A stretch of DNA of 56,300 nucleotides from Methyloceanibacter sp. (GTDB taxonomy: Bacteria; Pseudomonadota; Alphaproteobacteria; Rhizobiales; Methyloligellaceae): the NCBI GenBank assembly GCA_030064755.1, contig JASJEH010000011.1, forward strand, positions 1 through 56,300, read 5' to 3'. Positions 8,535 through 16,677 of the stretch are shown piece by piece (the first letter of the stretch is position 1; each line of letters opens with the position of its first letter). Both the position numbers and the translations under genes were made by a program. Under the pieces are notes generated by a model. That model was not told the DNA's origin and made no database searches. It saw only the letters and a program-made list of their open reading frames with translations.

Positions 8535-9472
8535 GCGAGGCCGCCATCGGCGACGCGATCGAGTTTACGGTGCCTGCGGACGATGTGGTTCTGCCGTTTC
8601 AGGCCGAGCAAGCAGACGTCTTGGGCCGCCTCGTGAAGCTCGGCCCGACCGTCGACACGATCCTATCGCGCCATGAATATCCCGAGCCCGTCTCGCGCCT
8701 CTTAGGTGAGGCCGTCGCACTGACGGCGCTTCTGGGTGCCTCCCTGAAGTCCGAGGGCAAGCTAATCCTCCAGGCCTCGACGGACGGTGCGGTCGATTTG
8801 CTCGTGGTCAACTTTGTGGTGCCCGGCGCCATGCGGGCCTATGCGCGGTTCGATGCGGACAAGCTTGCGACGCTAGACACGGACGACGACGCAGCCCTGC
8901 TGGGCACGGGTCATCTCGCCATGACGATCGACCGTGGTGTCGATACCGAGCGCTATCAGGGCGTCGTGCCGCTTGAAGGGAGTAGTCTCACGGAGGCGGC
9001 GGATACCTATTTCAAACAGTCCGAACAATTGCCGAGCTTCTTGCGGCTCGCGGTGGCTCGGCATTTTCAAGCCGCGCAGAATGGCGAGGGTACGTGGACT
9101 TGGCGCGCCGGGGGGCTGCTCGTGCAAAAGCTGACCCGCGAAGGTGGGCTCGTCACTCCCAAGCGCTTCGAGGAAGACTGGACGCGGGCCAAGTCGCTGG
9201 CGGAGACGGTCGAGGATCACGAATTGCTGGATCCGACCTTGTCGCCGGAGCGTCTTCTGTTCCGGCTTTTCCACGAAGAACAGGTTCGCGTCTACCGGGC
9301 GATTGAACTCACGACCTATTGTAGCTGCTCGCGCGAGCGCGTGGGCGAAATGCTCCGGCGCTTCTCAGGCGAGGAACTGAAGGACATGGTCGTTGACGGC
9401 AGGCTTTGGGTGAATTGCGAGTTCTGCAACGTCCGCTACGAGTTCGACCCGAAAGATTTCGGCGCCGGATAG
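8531..9472 (+). CDS. hslO: Redox-regulated chaperone Hsp33 (HslO)
   Basis: Hsp33 is a cytosolic holdase chaperone activated by oxidation of a C-terminal zinc centre. The 313-residue protein has the N-terminal Hsp33 fold, with [14 protein letters not shown] and [16 protein letters not shown]. The zinc switch is intact: CSC in [10 protein letters not shown] and CEFC in [12 protein letters not shown] near the C-terminus. The start is GTG 8531, in the GTGA overlap with the argF stop. The reading frame is open 75 codons further upstream, but that part merely reads the argF tail in a second frame and has no Hsp33 similarity. The argF-hslO linkage is common in alphaproteobacteria. Confidence 0.95.
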   Translation: MSEAAIGDAIEFTVPADDVVLPFQAEQADVLGRLVKLGPTVDTILSRHEYPEPVSRLLGEAVALTALLGASLKSEGKLILQASTDGAVDLLVVNFVVPGAMRAYARFDADKLATLDTDDDAALLGTGHLAMTIDRGVDTERYQGVVPLEGSSLTEAADTYFKQSEQLPSFLRLAVARHFQAAQNGEGTWTWRAGGLLVQKLTREGGLVTPKRFEEDWTRAKSLAETVEDHELLDPTLSPERLLFRLFHEEQVRVYRAIELTTYCSCSRERVGEMLRRFSGEELKDMVVDGRLWVNCEFCNVRYEFDPKDFGAG

Positions 9473-9485
9473 GCTAGGGGGCTTG

Positions 9486-10649
9486 CTAGGCGCTCATCCG
9501 GTCCGTGAGCCTCGCCAGGAACGCGAGGCACGACTCGATCTGCGAAACTGCGACGAACTCATCCGCCGCATGCGCTTGTTCGATATCACCAGGCCCGCAC
9601 ACGACGGCGGGGCAACCCGCATCCTGAAACAGCCCTGCTTCCGTCGCGTAGGACACGCCCGACGCTCGGTTCGCACCCGTGAGCGTCATCGCCAGCGAAA
9701 CGGCCTCGGAGTTCGGTCCCGCCGAGAAGGCCGGAACTGCCGTCTCCGTCTTCGTCTCGACGCCGGCATCAGGGGCAACGGCCCGCATGCCGGGCAGCAG
9801 TTTTTCTTCCGCGAAAGCCGCCAGCCGTGCCGACACATCCCTGGCCTTGGTGCCAGGCAGCCCGCGAAGCTGCCAGAGCAAATCGCAGTTGCGCGGCACA
9901 ATGTTTGGGGCCGTGCCACCCTCCATCATGGCCACCATCACCGTCGAATAGGGTGGCTCGAAATGCGGATCGTTTTCGGTTTGCGCGATCTCGGCGGCCA
10001 TGCGGTCGATTTCGTCCACAAGCTTGGAGGCGGCCGAAATCGCGTTCACGCCAATCGCCGGCATGCTGGAATGGGCTTCCTTGCCCGTAACTGTAGTGCG
10101 GAACACGTCGATACCTTTGTGGCCGTCGATGACCTGCATGCCCGAGGGCTCGCCGACGATAACGACGCGCGGGCGCGGCAAATCCCGACCCAGCCGCGCG
10201 ATCATCGGGCGCACGCCAAGGCAGCCGACCTCTTCGTCGTAGGAGATGAGAATGTGGATCGGTTCCGTCAGCGGCGCGGACTTGAACAACGGCACCGACG
10301 CGAGCACGCAAGCGACAAAGCCCTTCATGTCACACGTGCCGCGCCCATAAAGTTTGCCGTCCCGTTCAGTCAGCGTGAACGGATCGGACGTCCAGGATTG
10401 CCCGGTGACAGGCACGCAGTCGCTATGGCCCGAAAGCCCGACGCCCCCTTCGCCCTCGCCGATTGTCGCGAGCAAGCACGCCTTCTTGCCGTCGCCGTCC
10501 GGCACCAAGGTCGGCGTAACACCGTGCGCGTTCAGGTAGGCTTGCACAAAGTCAATCAGATCGAGATTCGACTTCGCGCTCGTCGTGTCGAAGGCAATGA
10601 GTTTTGCGAGGAGCTCGGCCGCGGCCTGCGTGCTTGCGGGTGTCGCCAT
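9486..10649 (-). CDS. argE: Acetylornithine deacetylase ArgE
   Basis: ArgE is an M20-family zinc hydrolase that removes acetate from N-acetylornithine to give ornithine, the substrate of the neighbouring ArgF. Metal ligands are recognisable: the HSD of GLSGHSDCVPV, GRGTCDMKGF (bridging Asp), the catalytic Glu pair in SYDEEVGCLG, and the C-terminal His in PGDIEQAHAADEF. Length (387) is standard. The gene lies 4 bases downstream of metZ on the minus strand and so is probably co-transcribed with it, which would place it under the SAM-II riboswitch. It ends 13 bases from the convergent hslO stop. Confidence 0.95.
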   Translation of the reverse strand: MATPASTQAAAELLAKLIAFDTTSAKSNLDLIDFVQAYLNAHGVTPTLVPDGDGKKACLLATIGEGEGGVGLSGHSDCVPVTGQSWTSDPFTLTERDGKLYGRGTCDMKGFVACVLASVPLFKSAPLTEPIHILISYDEEVGCLGVRPMIARLGRDLPRPRVVIVGEPSGMQVIDGHKGIDVFRTTVTGKEAHSSMPAIGVNAISAASKLVDEIDRMAAEIAQTENDPHFEPPYSTVMVAMMEGGTAPNIVPRNCDLLWQLRGLPGTKARDVSARLAAFAEEKLLPGMRAVAPDAGVETKTETAVPAFSAGPNSEAVSLAMTLTGANRASGVSYATEAGLFQDAGCPAVVCGPGDIEQAHAADEFVAVSQIESCLAFLARLTDRMSA

Positions 10650-10653
10650 GCTG

Positions 10654-11853
10654 CTACGTCGCCTTTGCTAAGGCTTGATCCAAATCCGCTTCTAAGTCGC
10701 CTGCGTCTTCGAGGCCGACCGAAATCCGGATCGTGTTGTCGAAGATGCCAAGGTCTGCGCGGGTTTCCGGCGTGAGGCGTTGATGGGTCGTGGTCGCCGG
10801 GTGCGTAGCGAGGCTTTTCGCGTCACCAAGATTGTTGCTGATGCTGAAGATCTGCAGCGCATTTAAGAACGTGAACGCATCGGCCTTGGTTTTCCCGACC
10901 TCGAAGGCCACGAGCGGACCGCCGAAAGCCATTTGCTTCTTGGCGATGGCGTGCTGCGGATGATCCGCCCGCCCTGGATAATGTACGCGCGTGACGCCTG
11001 GTCTATCCGCCAAGAAGTCGGCGATACGGGCGGCAGACTCGCAGTGACGCGCAACACGCAAAGGCAGCGTCTCCAGCCCTTTGAGCAGCACCCACGCGTT
11101 GAACGGACTGAGCGAGGGGCCCGTGTGCTTGAGAAAGGTGTGTAGCGTCTCGTCGATGAAGTCTTGCGGGCCGAGGACGACGCCGCCGAGACATCGTCCT
11201 TGTCCGTCAATGTGCTTCGTGGCCGAGTAGACGACGATATCGGCGCCGAGCGCCATGGGTCTTTGGCCGAGCGGTGTCGCGAACACATTGTCGACGATGG
11301 TGAGCGCGCCGCAGGACTTGGCAACCCTAGCCACGGCCTCGATGTCGACCAGCTCCAGAACCGGGTTGGTGGGGGTCTCGAAAAAGAAGGCCTTGGTGTT
11401 TGGCGTCACGGCCGCTTCCCAGGCTCCAAGGTCCCCGCCGTCTACGAGGGTTGAGGTGATACCATAGCGGGGCAGCAGGTCCTCGACGATATAGAGGCAG
11501 CTGCCGAACAGCGCCCGGCCAGCCACCACATGATCGCCTGCCTTGAGGTGGCAGAGCATCGATGCGGCCACGGCGGCCATGCCGCTCGCTGTGCCGCGCG
11601 CGGCCTCCGCGCCTTCCAGCGCGCACATGCGCCGTTCGAACATGGACACGGTTGGATTTGCGTAGCGGCTATAGACGTAGCCGTCCGCTTCGCCTTTGAA
11701 CCGGGCTTCCGCCTCCTCGGCGTTCTCGTAGACGTAACCCGAGTTGAGGAAGATGGCTTCGGATGTCTCGCCAAATTGGCTGCGCAGCGTGCCCTCATGG
11801 ACCAGCTGCGTGGCGGGACGCCAGCCCTCAGTCTTCTTGTCGTTCCCGGCCAT
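10654..11853 (-). CDS. metZ: O-succinylhomoserine sulfhydrylase MetZ
   Basis: This PLP enzyme of the Cys/Met metabolism family makes homocysteine from O-succinylhomoserine and sulphide, consuming the sulphide made by the cys operon at 47.5-54.8 kb. Typical segments are YSRYANPTVSMFERRMCALEG, ETPTNPVLELVDI and the Schiff-base Lys in YSATKHIDGQGR (about K213). The ETPTNP...SATKHIDGQGRCLGG pattern fits MetZ more than cystathionine gamma-synthase or MetY. I start it at the ATG at 11853, which has GAGGAG 8 bases upstream. Earlier in-frame GTG/ATG codons at 11862 and 11859 overlap that ribosome site. A SAM-II riboswitch and a terminator precede it. Confidence 0.93.
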   Translation of the reverse strand: MAGNDKKTEGWRPATQLVHEGTLRSQFGETSEAIFLNSGYVYENAEEAEARFKGEADGYVYSRYANPTVSMFERRMCALEGAEAARGTASGMAAVAASMLCHLKAGDHVVAGRALFGSCLYIVEDLLPRYGITSTLVDGGDLGAWEAAVTPNTKAFFFETPTNPVLELVDIEAVARVAKSCGALTIVDNVFATPLGQRPMALGADIVVYSATKHIDGQGRCLGGVVLGPQDFIDETLHTFLKHTGPSLSPFNAWVLLKGLETLPLRVARHCESAARIADFLADRPGVTRVHYPGRADHPQHAIAKKQMAFGGPLVAFEVGKTKADAFTFLNALQIFSISNNLGDAKSLATHPATTTHQRLTPETRADLGIFDNTIRISVGLEDAGDLEADLDQALAKAT

Positions 11854-11920
11854 GACCATCACTCCTCATACGTTCTTTACACGATGGGCTCTTGGCCGCT
11901 GGAATCCTGAACGTCGGCAC

Positions 11921-11955
11921 AAAAAAACCCGGTCTGGCGCGCGCCAAAAGCCGGG
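11921..11955 (-). terminator. Intrinsic terminator of the metZ leader (riboswitch expression platform)
   Basis: On the minus strand CCCGG (11955-11951) pairs with CCGGG (11932-11928) around an inner TGGCGC/GCGCCA palindrome, followed by seven T residues (11927-11921). It sits between the SAM-II aptamer and metZ in the right orientation to stop metZ transcription. Confidence 0.85.
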
Positions 11956-11967
11956 GATACCTCTCGT

Positions 11968-12025
11968 CCGCGGCCTTTTAGCGACTTGTTTTACGTGGCT
12001 GCAAGCCGGCCGGCCAAATCACCAC
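11968..12025 (-). promoter_or_regulatory. SAM-II riboswitch controlling metZ
   Basis: Read on the minus strand, the segment contains the core blocks of the SAM-II aptamer: GTGGTGATTTGG, then CCGGCTTGCAGCCAC, then AAGTCGCTAAAAGGCC. GTGG pairs with CCAC to form P1, and GGCC blocks can form the pseudoknot stem. The order and the CTTGCAGCCAC and GCTAAA blocks match SAM-II aptamers upstream of met genes in alphaproteobacteria. The class is known to bind S-adenosylmethionine and turn off methionine genes. Confidence 0.92.
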
Positions 12026-12059
12026 ATCTGAATTAATGTCGCGTGGGACATGGGGCGTC

Positions 12060-12120
12060 AAGCAAAAGGCAAGGGGCGTTGAGCAAAAGGCAAGTGGCTT
12101 CAAGCAAAGGGCGAGGGGCT
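12060..12120. repeat. Three imperfect tandem repeats of about 20 bases
   Basis: Three copies of AGCAAAAGGCAAGGGGC-like sequence (CAAGCAAAAGGCAAGGGGCG, GAGCAAAAGGCAAGTGGCT, CAAGCAAAGGGCGAGGGGCT) run head to tail up to the stop of the DJ-1/PfpI gene. They lie between that gene's 3' end and the riboswitch. No function is evident. Confidence 0.6.
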
Positions 12121-12851
12121 CACGTTCCGCTTGGGGTGGCGATCCCGAGCCGGTGGGCCACCTCCCGCGCCGTCGTCTCCCGTCGCGCGGTTAAGGCGGC
12201 GGTGGCTTTCCGAACCGCTTCAACGACTGCTTGAGGTGCCTTGCCCGGGCTTCCCGTATCGAAGGGTGGCTCCGGGTCGTATTGCATAGCGAGCTGAATG
12301 GTCTCCGCAGCTTCGCGCCCCCGGAGCATTGCCGCCACCTGCAGTGCCCCATCGATACCGGAGGTGACGCCGCCTGCGCAAACGAGATTGCCGTCCACGG
12401 CCACGCGGGAATCCAGCGGCGTCGCCCCGAAAAACGGCAGGAGATGCTGAACGGTCCAGTAGGTCGTGGCCTTGCGCCCCTGAAGCAAGCCAGCCGCGCC
12501 GCAGAGCAACGCACCGGTGCAAACTGAAAAGACGATCTTTGCGCCTTCTGCCTGGCGACGAATCCAATGGAACAGCGCCTCATCGTGCATCAGGGCTTCC
12601 TGGCCCGGCCCACCAGGAATGTGCAGTACGTCCAGCTGGGGCGCATCGAGCAGCGACCCGTTGGGCACAAGCTGCAAGCCGCCAGCATCTGTGACAGGGG
12701 TCGCTGTCAGGCCGTAGAGCCGGGCCCTGGCGTTCGGGAGGCGGGTGAAGACTTCAAAAGGACCCGTTAGGTCGATCTGATCGAGCCCCTCGAACAGCAA
12801 AGACCCGATTTCAATGGGCGTGTCGGCTGGAATCTGGCCTTCCGAGATCAT
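12120..12851 (-). CDS. DJ-1/PfpI family protein, isonitrile-hydratase-like
   Basis: This is a 243-residue class I glutamine-amidotransferase-like protein of the DJ-1/PfpI superfamily. The nucleophile Cys sits in the elbow FSVCTGALLCGAAGLLQGRKATTYW, followed by RVAVDGNLVCAGGVTSGIDGAL. This pattern is shared by bacterial isonitrile hydratase (InhA) and by the sensor half of GlxA-type regulators. The C-terminal AraC-type helix-turn-helix of GlxA is absent, so an enzyme is more likely than a regulator. I start at ATG 12851, with AGAGGG 6 bases upstream. 15 extra codons upstream are in frame but poor. The substrate cannot be told from sequence. It is divergent from dcd. Confidence 0.8.
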   Translation of the reverse strand: MISEGQIPADTPIEIGSLLFEGLDQIDLTGPFEVFTRLPNARARLYGLTATPVTDAGGLQLVPNGSLLDAPQLDVLHIPGGPGQEALMHDEALFHWIRRQAEGAKIVFSVCTGALLCGAAGLLQGRKATTYWTVQHLLPFFGATPLDSRVAVDGNLVCAGGVTSGIDGALQVAAMLRGREAAETIQLAMQYDPEPPFDTGSPGKAPQAVVEAVRKATAALTARRETTAREVAHRLGIATPSGT

Positions 12852-12940
12852 GGGATGCCCTCTGGTGTTCCTTGTGAATCCGGGGGAGAATCGCACTCGC
12901 AGGATGACCCGGCGCGCGGCAAATGCAATGAAGATCGGTT

Positions 12941-14122
12941 ATGAGCCAGCCCAACCCCGCTTTTGACGACGCCTCCGACACCGGCGCGACAGACGGCGCT
13001 AGCCGTGCGCTTTCGCGGACCGGCGTTCTGCCCAGCCAAGCTCTGCGGGCGCTCATCGCCGCGGGTGAGGTCGGGGGCACGGCCCCGATCGAAGAAGCAC
13101 AGATCCAACCGGCGAGTCTTGATCTTCGCCTCGGTCAAGTGGCTTATCGCATCCGGGCGAGCTTTCTGCCGGGCACTAATGCGACCGTGCGCGACAAGCT
13201 CGAAGGGCTCACCTTTCACGAGATCGATCTGACCAAGGGGGCCGTACTCGAAGCGGGATGCGTTTACCTCGTGCCGCTTCAAGAGCATCTCAACCTTCGC
13301 CCGACGATCGCCGCATTCGCCAACCCGAAGAGCTCCACGGGCCGGCTAGATGTCTTCACGCGGCTGATTGCGGACTACCAGGAGAGCTTTGATTGCGTAT
13401 CGGAGGGCTATCGCGGCCCGCTGTTTGCCGAGATCTGTCCGCGCACTTTCTCCGTCAAAGTGCGCACGGGAACTCGGCTCAATCAAATTCGCTTTCGACG
13501 TCGCGTTAGTCAGCAGGCAGACGAAGCGCCGGGGCGCATCGGTGATAAACATTTGCGCGAAATTCATTCCGACGTAGGGCTCGTGGAGGGCGAGGCGGCC
13601 ATTCGAGACGGGCTTAACCTTCGCATCAGCTTGGCGCCAGTCGAACCTGGCGGTATCGTTGGTTATCGTGCCCGGCGCTATGCCGGGGTGATCGATATGG
13701 ACAATATCGGTGGCTACGAAGTCGCGCAGTATTGGGAGGCGGTCTATCTCGGCAGCGACCAGCGTCTCGTCTTGGACCCGCAGGAGTTTTACATCCTCGC
13801 GTCGAAGGAAAGCGTCTCGGTGCCGCCGGAGTATGTGGCCGAGATGGCTCCCTTCGATCCCATGATCGGCGAGTACCGCGTCCACTATGCCGGCTTTTTC
13901 GATCCCGGCTTCGGCTATGCCGAGGGCCAGGCGCCTGGCGCCAAGGCGGTCCTGGAAGTACGCAGCCTAGACATTCCCTTCATCGTCGAAGACGGCCAGA
14001 TCGTCGGTCGTTTGGTCTACGACAAACTCACCGAGATCCCCGAGTCCCTTTACGGCCAGGGCATCGGCTCGCATTATCAGGCTCAAGGTCTGAAGCTGTC
14101 GAAGCACTTTCGCCAGTCGTAA
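12941..14122 (+). CDS. dcd: dCTP deaminase (long alphaproteobacterial form)
   Basis: The enzyme deaminates dCTP to dUTP for thymidylate synthesis. The 393-residue protein is about twice the length of E. coli Dcd (193), as in other alphaproteobacteria, and looks like two dUTPase/Dcd-fold units in tandem. The first half has QPASLDLRLG and the KSSTGRLDVFTRLIADY segment corresponding to the nucleotide-binding motif. The second half repeats a related pattern (GLNLRISLAP..., EFYILASKESVSVPPEY, IGEYRVHYAGFFDPGFGY). The start is ATG 12941. It is a single gene with its own upstream gap and is divergent to the DJ-1/PfpI gene. Confidence 0.9.
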   Translation: MSQPNPAFDDASDTGATDGASRALSRTGVLPSQALRALIAAGEVGGTAPIEEAQIQPASLDLRLGQVAYRIRASFLPGTNATVRDKLEGLTFHEIDLTKGAVLEAGCVYLVPLQEHLNLRPTIAAFANPKSSTGRLDVFTRLIADYQESFDCVSEGYRGPLFAEICPRTFSVKVRTGTRLNQIRFRRRVSQQADEAPGRIGDKHLREIHSDVGLVEGEAAIRDGLNLRISLAPVEPGGIVGYRARRYAGVIDMDNIGGYEVAQYWEAVYLGSDQRLVLDPQEFYILASKESVSVPPEYVAEMAPFDPMIGEYRVHYAGFFDPGFGYAEGQAPGAKAVLEVRSLDIPFIVEDGQIVGRLVYDKLTEIPESLYGQGIGSHYQAQGLKLSKHFRQS

Positions 14123-14195
14123 GCCCACTTCTTAGAGGTATGCGCTGTTTCGGGGGAGACGGCCGCCTACAATCCAACAACGGGGGACAATCGTC

Positions 14196-15557
14196 ATGCA
14201 GACGCTAACGCAGGCCATTGAGTGGTTGAGCGGGGTCGTGTGGGGTGTGCCCATGCTGGTGCTCCTGCTCGGTGTCGGCATCTACCTCACCATCGGTCTG
14301 CGATTTCGGACGGTGCGTGATTTGCCCGTTGCCATGGCCATGCTCTGGCATGGCCGGGTCGCCGAAGGCAAAGGCGAGATCACGCCGTTCAATGCCTTGA
14401 TGACGGCACTTGCCGCGACCATCGGGACGGGAAACATAGCTGGCGTTGCCACGGCGATCTTCCTGGGTGGTCCTGGCGCCGTCTTCTGGATGTGGATGAC
14501 CGCGCTCGTTGGAATGGCCACGAAATTCGCCGAGGCGGTCCTTGCCGTGCGCTATCGCGAAGTGGACGAACGCGGCAAGTATGTCGGCGGTCCCATGTAC
14601 TACATCAAGAATGGCCTAGGTCCCCGCTGGGCTTGGCTGGGGACGGCCTTCGCTCTCTTTGCGGGTTTCGCCGGGTTTGGCATCGGCAACACCGTCCAAG
14701 CGAATTCCGTCGCCGATGCTTTGGAGGCGGCCTTCGGGATACCGTTTTGGCTCACGGGCGTGAGTCTCTCGGTGCTGGTCGCATTGGTCCTGGTCGGTGG
14801 CGTTCAGCGCATCGCCGCTGTCGCCGGCACGCTCGTACCGATCATGGCCATTGGGTATCTCACGGCGGGCTCAATTGTTTTGATGCTGAACGCCGGAGCG
14901 ATCCCTAGTGCATTCGGACTCATTTTTCAGCATGCCTTCTCTCCGGCCGCTGCGGCTGGAGGATTCGCCGGTGCCGCCGTCTGGGCGGCCATCCGCTTCG
15001 GCGTGGCCCGCGGCGTCTTCTCCAACGAGGCCGGACTCGGGTCGGCGCCGATTGCCCATGCGGCTGCGGAGTGTAGGGGGCCTGTCAGCCAGGGACTGGT
15101 CGCCATGCTCGGCACGTTTGTCGACACGATTCTCGTCTGCACCTTCACGGCGCTCGTGATTTTAAGCACCGGCGTTTGGACGAGCGGGCTAAACGGCGCC
15201 GAACTCACCTCAAGCGCGTTCGAGTCCGCGCTCCCCAACGTCGGCAGCGAAATCACCTCCGTCGCACTCGCCGTATTCGCCTTCACGTCGCTCCTTGGCT
15301 GGAGCTACTATTGCGAACGAGCCTGGCAGTATCTTCTCGGCGTGAAGGTAATCGTGCCGTTTCGCGTTCTGTGGTCGTTGGCGCCGATCCTCGGTGCGAC
15401 GGTGAAGCTTAGCTTCGTATGGCTCCTGGCTGACACGCTCAACGCCCTGATGGCGATTCCGAACTTGATTGCGCTGGCGCTCCTGAGCCCCGTGGTTTTC
15501 GCCACGGCGAGAGAGTTCTTCGCCACGCGTGGCAAGTCCGAAAACAATCCCTATTAG
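14196..15557 (+). CDS. Alanine/glycine:cation symporter family protein
   Basis: This is an inner-membrane Na+- or H+-coupled amino-acid importer of the AGCS family (AgcS/DagA type). The 453 residues form about 11 membrane helices. The family hallmark lies near residues 65-95 (NALMTALAATIGTGNIAGVATAI), followed by GPGAVFWMWMTALVGMATKFAE. EAGLGSAPIAHAAAE is a second conserved signature. The protein is complete and of normal length. The exact substrate (alanine, glycine, other) cannot be told. It follows dcd after 73 bases, with an oriented but independent layout. Confidence 0.93.
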   Translation: MQTLTQAIEWLSGVVWGVPMLVLLLGVGIYLTIGLRFRTVRDLPVAMAMLWHGRVAEGKGEITPFNALMTALAATIGTGNIAGVATAIFLGGPGAVFWMWMTALVGMATKFAEAVLAVRYREVDERGKYVGGPMYYIKNGLGPRWAWLGTAFALFAGFAGFGIGNTVQANSVADALEAAFGIPFWLTGVSLSVLVALVLVGGVQRIAAVAGTLVPIMAIGYLTAGSIVLMLNAGAIPSAFGLIFQHAFSPAAAAGGFAGAAVWAAIRFGVARGVFSNEAGLGSAPIAHAAAECRGPVSQGLVAMLGTFVDTILVCTFTALVILSTGVWTSGLNGAELTSSAFESALPNVGSEITSVALAVFAFTSLLGWSYYCERAWQYLLGVKVIVPFRVLWSLAPILGATVKLSFVWLLADTLNALMAIPNLIALALLSPVVFATAREFFATRGKSENNPY

Positions 15558-15566
15558 GATCGCGGC

Positions 15567-15815
15567 CTAGCTGGCGGCGGCACGAAGCCCGTCGGTCCAC
15601 ATGAGAAGGCCGAGCGCCGCAGCGTTGGCAACCATCCATACCAAGGTGAGGAGCCCAACCCGAATAAACATGGGGCGGTCGACGGTGCCGTCCTTGTTGC
15701 GCCGACGATACCAGAGCCAGAGAAGGACGAGCGGGAGGATCAGAAGGGTGAGTGAGAAGGCAAGATAAGCGCCTCGTAGGGCCGGGTCCGCGAGGGCATC
15801 AGCGAATGCGTGCAT
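15567..15815 (-). CDS. Small two-helix membrane protein
   Basis: This 82-residue frame encodes two hydrophobic segments (about 18-36 and 52-74) separated by a basic loop (WYRRRNKDGTVDRP). Both ends are short and polar. It is convergent with the symporter gene, 9 bases apart. I do not recognise a family. The clean topology and the positive-inside loop argue for a real gene. The upstream region runs into the leader of the next gene, and I see no strong ribosome site. Confidence 0.55.
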   Translation of the reverse strand: MHAFADALADPALRGAYLAFSLTLLILPLVLLWLWYRRRNKDGTVDRPMFIRVGLLTLVWMVANAAALGLLMWTDGLRAAAS

Positions 15816-15955
15816 CGCCCGACATTAGAATGGGAGTGGGCCGACCCGCAATGCTGCCCTGTTGCCGCAGGGTTGGAGTGGCGCGGGAACAGGCCTTGTG
15901 TAATGGTCACAAACTCCGAGCGGCATATGGCTTTTCAGACACTCAAGGGGGCACA

Positions 15956-16561
15956 ATGAAACACGCTGCGATCGCACTTCTCCTGGCTTTCGTCGCGAGT
16001 GCGGGCGCCGGAGGACCCAGCCACGCGCAGAGCGTTCAAGAACTGGCAAAGCGTGCTGCCGCCGACGCGAAGCGGGGCAACGACCTTGAGGCCTACAACA
16101 CAATCCGTAAGGCGGCGCAGAGGATCTGGGCACGCGGGCCGCTCCTGTTTCGCGAGGCTCTGTTCGTAAAGTCGGCGCCAACCGGATACGGCATCTATGA
16201 CCCGCGGCCCAACAATGTCTTCAAGCCGGGCGAAAAGCTCTTCATCTATGTCGAACCCGTGGGATTCACTTGGAAGAAGAAGGGTGGTCTCAACCATGCG
16301 GAGCTCGTCTCCGACCTGGTTCTGAAAGACAGCGAAGGCGAGGTGCTGGGTGAGCAGGCCGGTTTCGGCACCTTCACCTTCGATAGCCGCGACACAAATA
16401 TGGAAGTGATGACGGCGCTCACGATTGATTTCACCGAGGCGCCAGCGGGCAAATACGTGGCTGAGCTGAAGTTTACCGACAAGCTCGGAAAGAAATCCGC
16501 GTCGTTCGAGCTTCCCTTTGAGATCGAGGGCGAAGGCGGCGAGTCCGACAAGGACGAGTAG
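15956..16561 (+). CDS. Exported protein of unknown function
   Basis: The 201-residue protein has a classical signal peptide (MKHAAIALLLAFVASAGAGG..., cleavage likely after SHA-QS). The mature part is soluble and mixed in charge, with the segment YGIYDPRPNNVFKPGEKLFIYVEPVGF and a beta-rich C-terminal half ending in an acidic tail. I see no catalytic motif. The start is ATG 15956 with AAGGGGG upstream. An open frame to 15752 is not coding-like. A periplasmic or outer-membrane-associated role is inferred only from the signal peptide. Confidence 0.8.
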   Translation: MKHAAIALLLAFVASAGAGGPSHAQSVQELAKRAAADAKRGNDLEAYNTIRKAAQRIWARGPLLFREALFVKSAPTGYGIYDPRPNNVFKPGEKLFIYVEPVGFTWKKKGGLNHAELVSDLVLKDSEGEVLGEQAGFGTFTFDSRDTNMEVMTALTIDFTEAPAGKYVAELKFTDKLGKKSASFELPFEIEGEGGESDKDE

Positions 16562-16616
16562 CGGGGACAATGGCTACCTCAAACATACTATTGGGTATCT
16601 AAACGGGAATGTGTTA

Positions 16617-16644
16617 TTGACATACAATCCTTAGATGCAACAAT
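16617..16644 (+). promoter_or_regulatory. Possible luxR promoter
   Basis: A perfect TTGACA (16617-16622) is followed, after 16 bases, by AACAAT (16639-16644), 34 bases before the luxR start. The -10 match is modest (4 of 6). The surrounding gap is AT-richer than its neighbours. Confidence 0.35.
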
Positions 16645-16677
16645 TGTGCCTCGCATCCGCTAGAACGAGGAAGTGCT

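Noticed and set aside
9483-10775. 430-codon frame on the plus strand
   Set aside because: Opposite-strand shadow of argE and the end of metZ. Its composition is Arg/His-rich and has no family features.
12043-12234. 63-codon plus-strand frame across the tandem repeats
   Set aside because: It is made of the repeats and antisense of the DJ-1/PfpI end. The Ser/Lys/Arg bias comes from the repeat.
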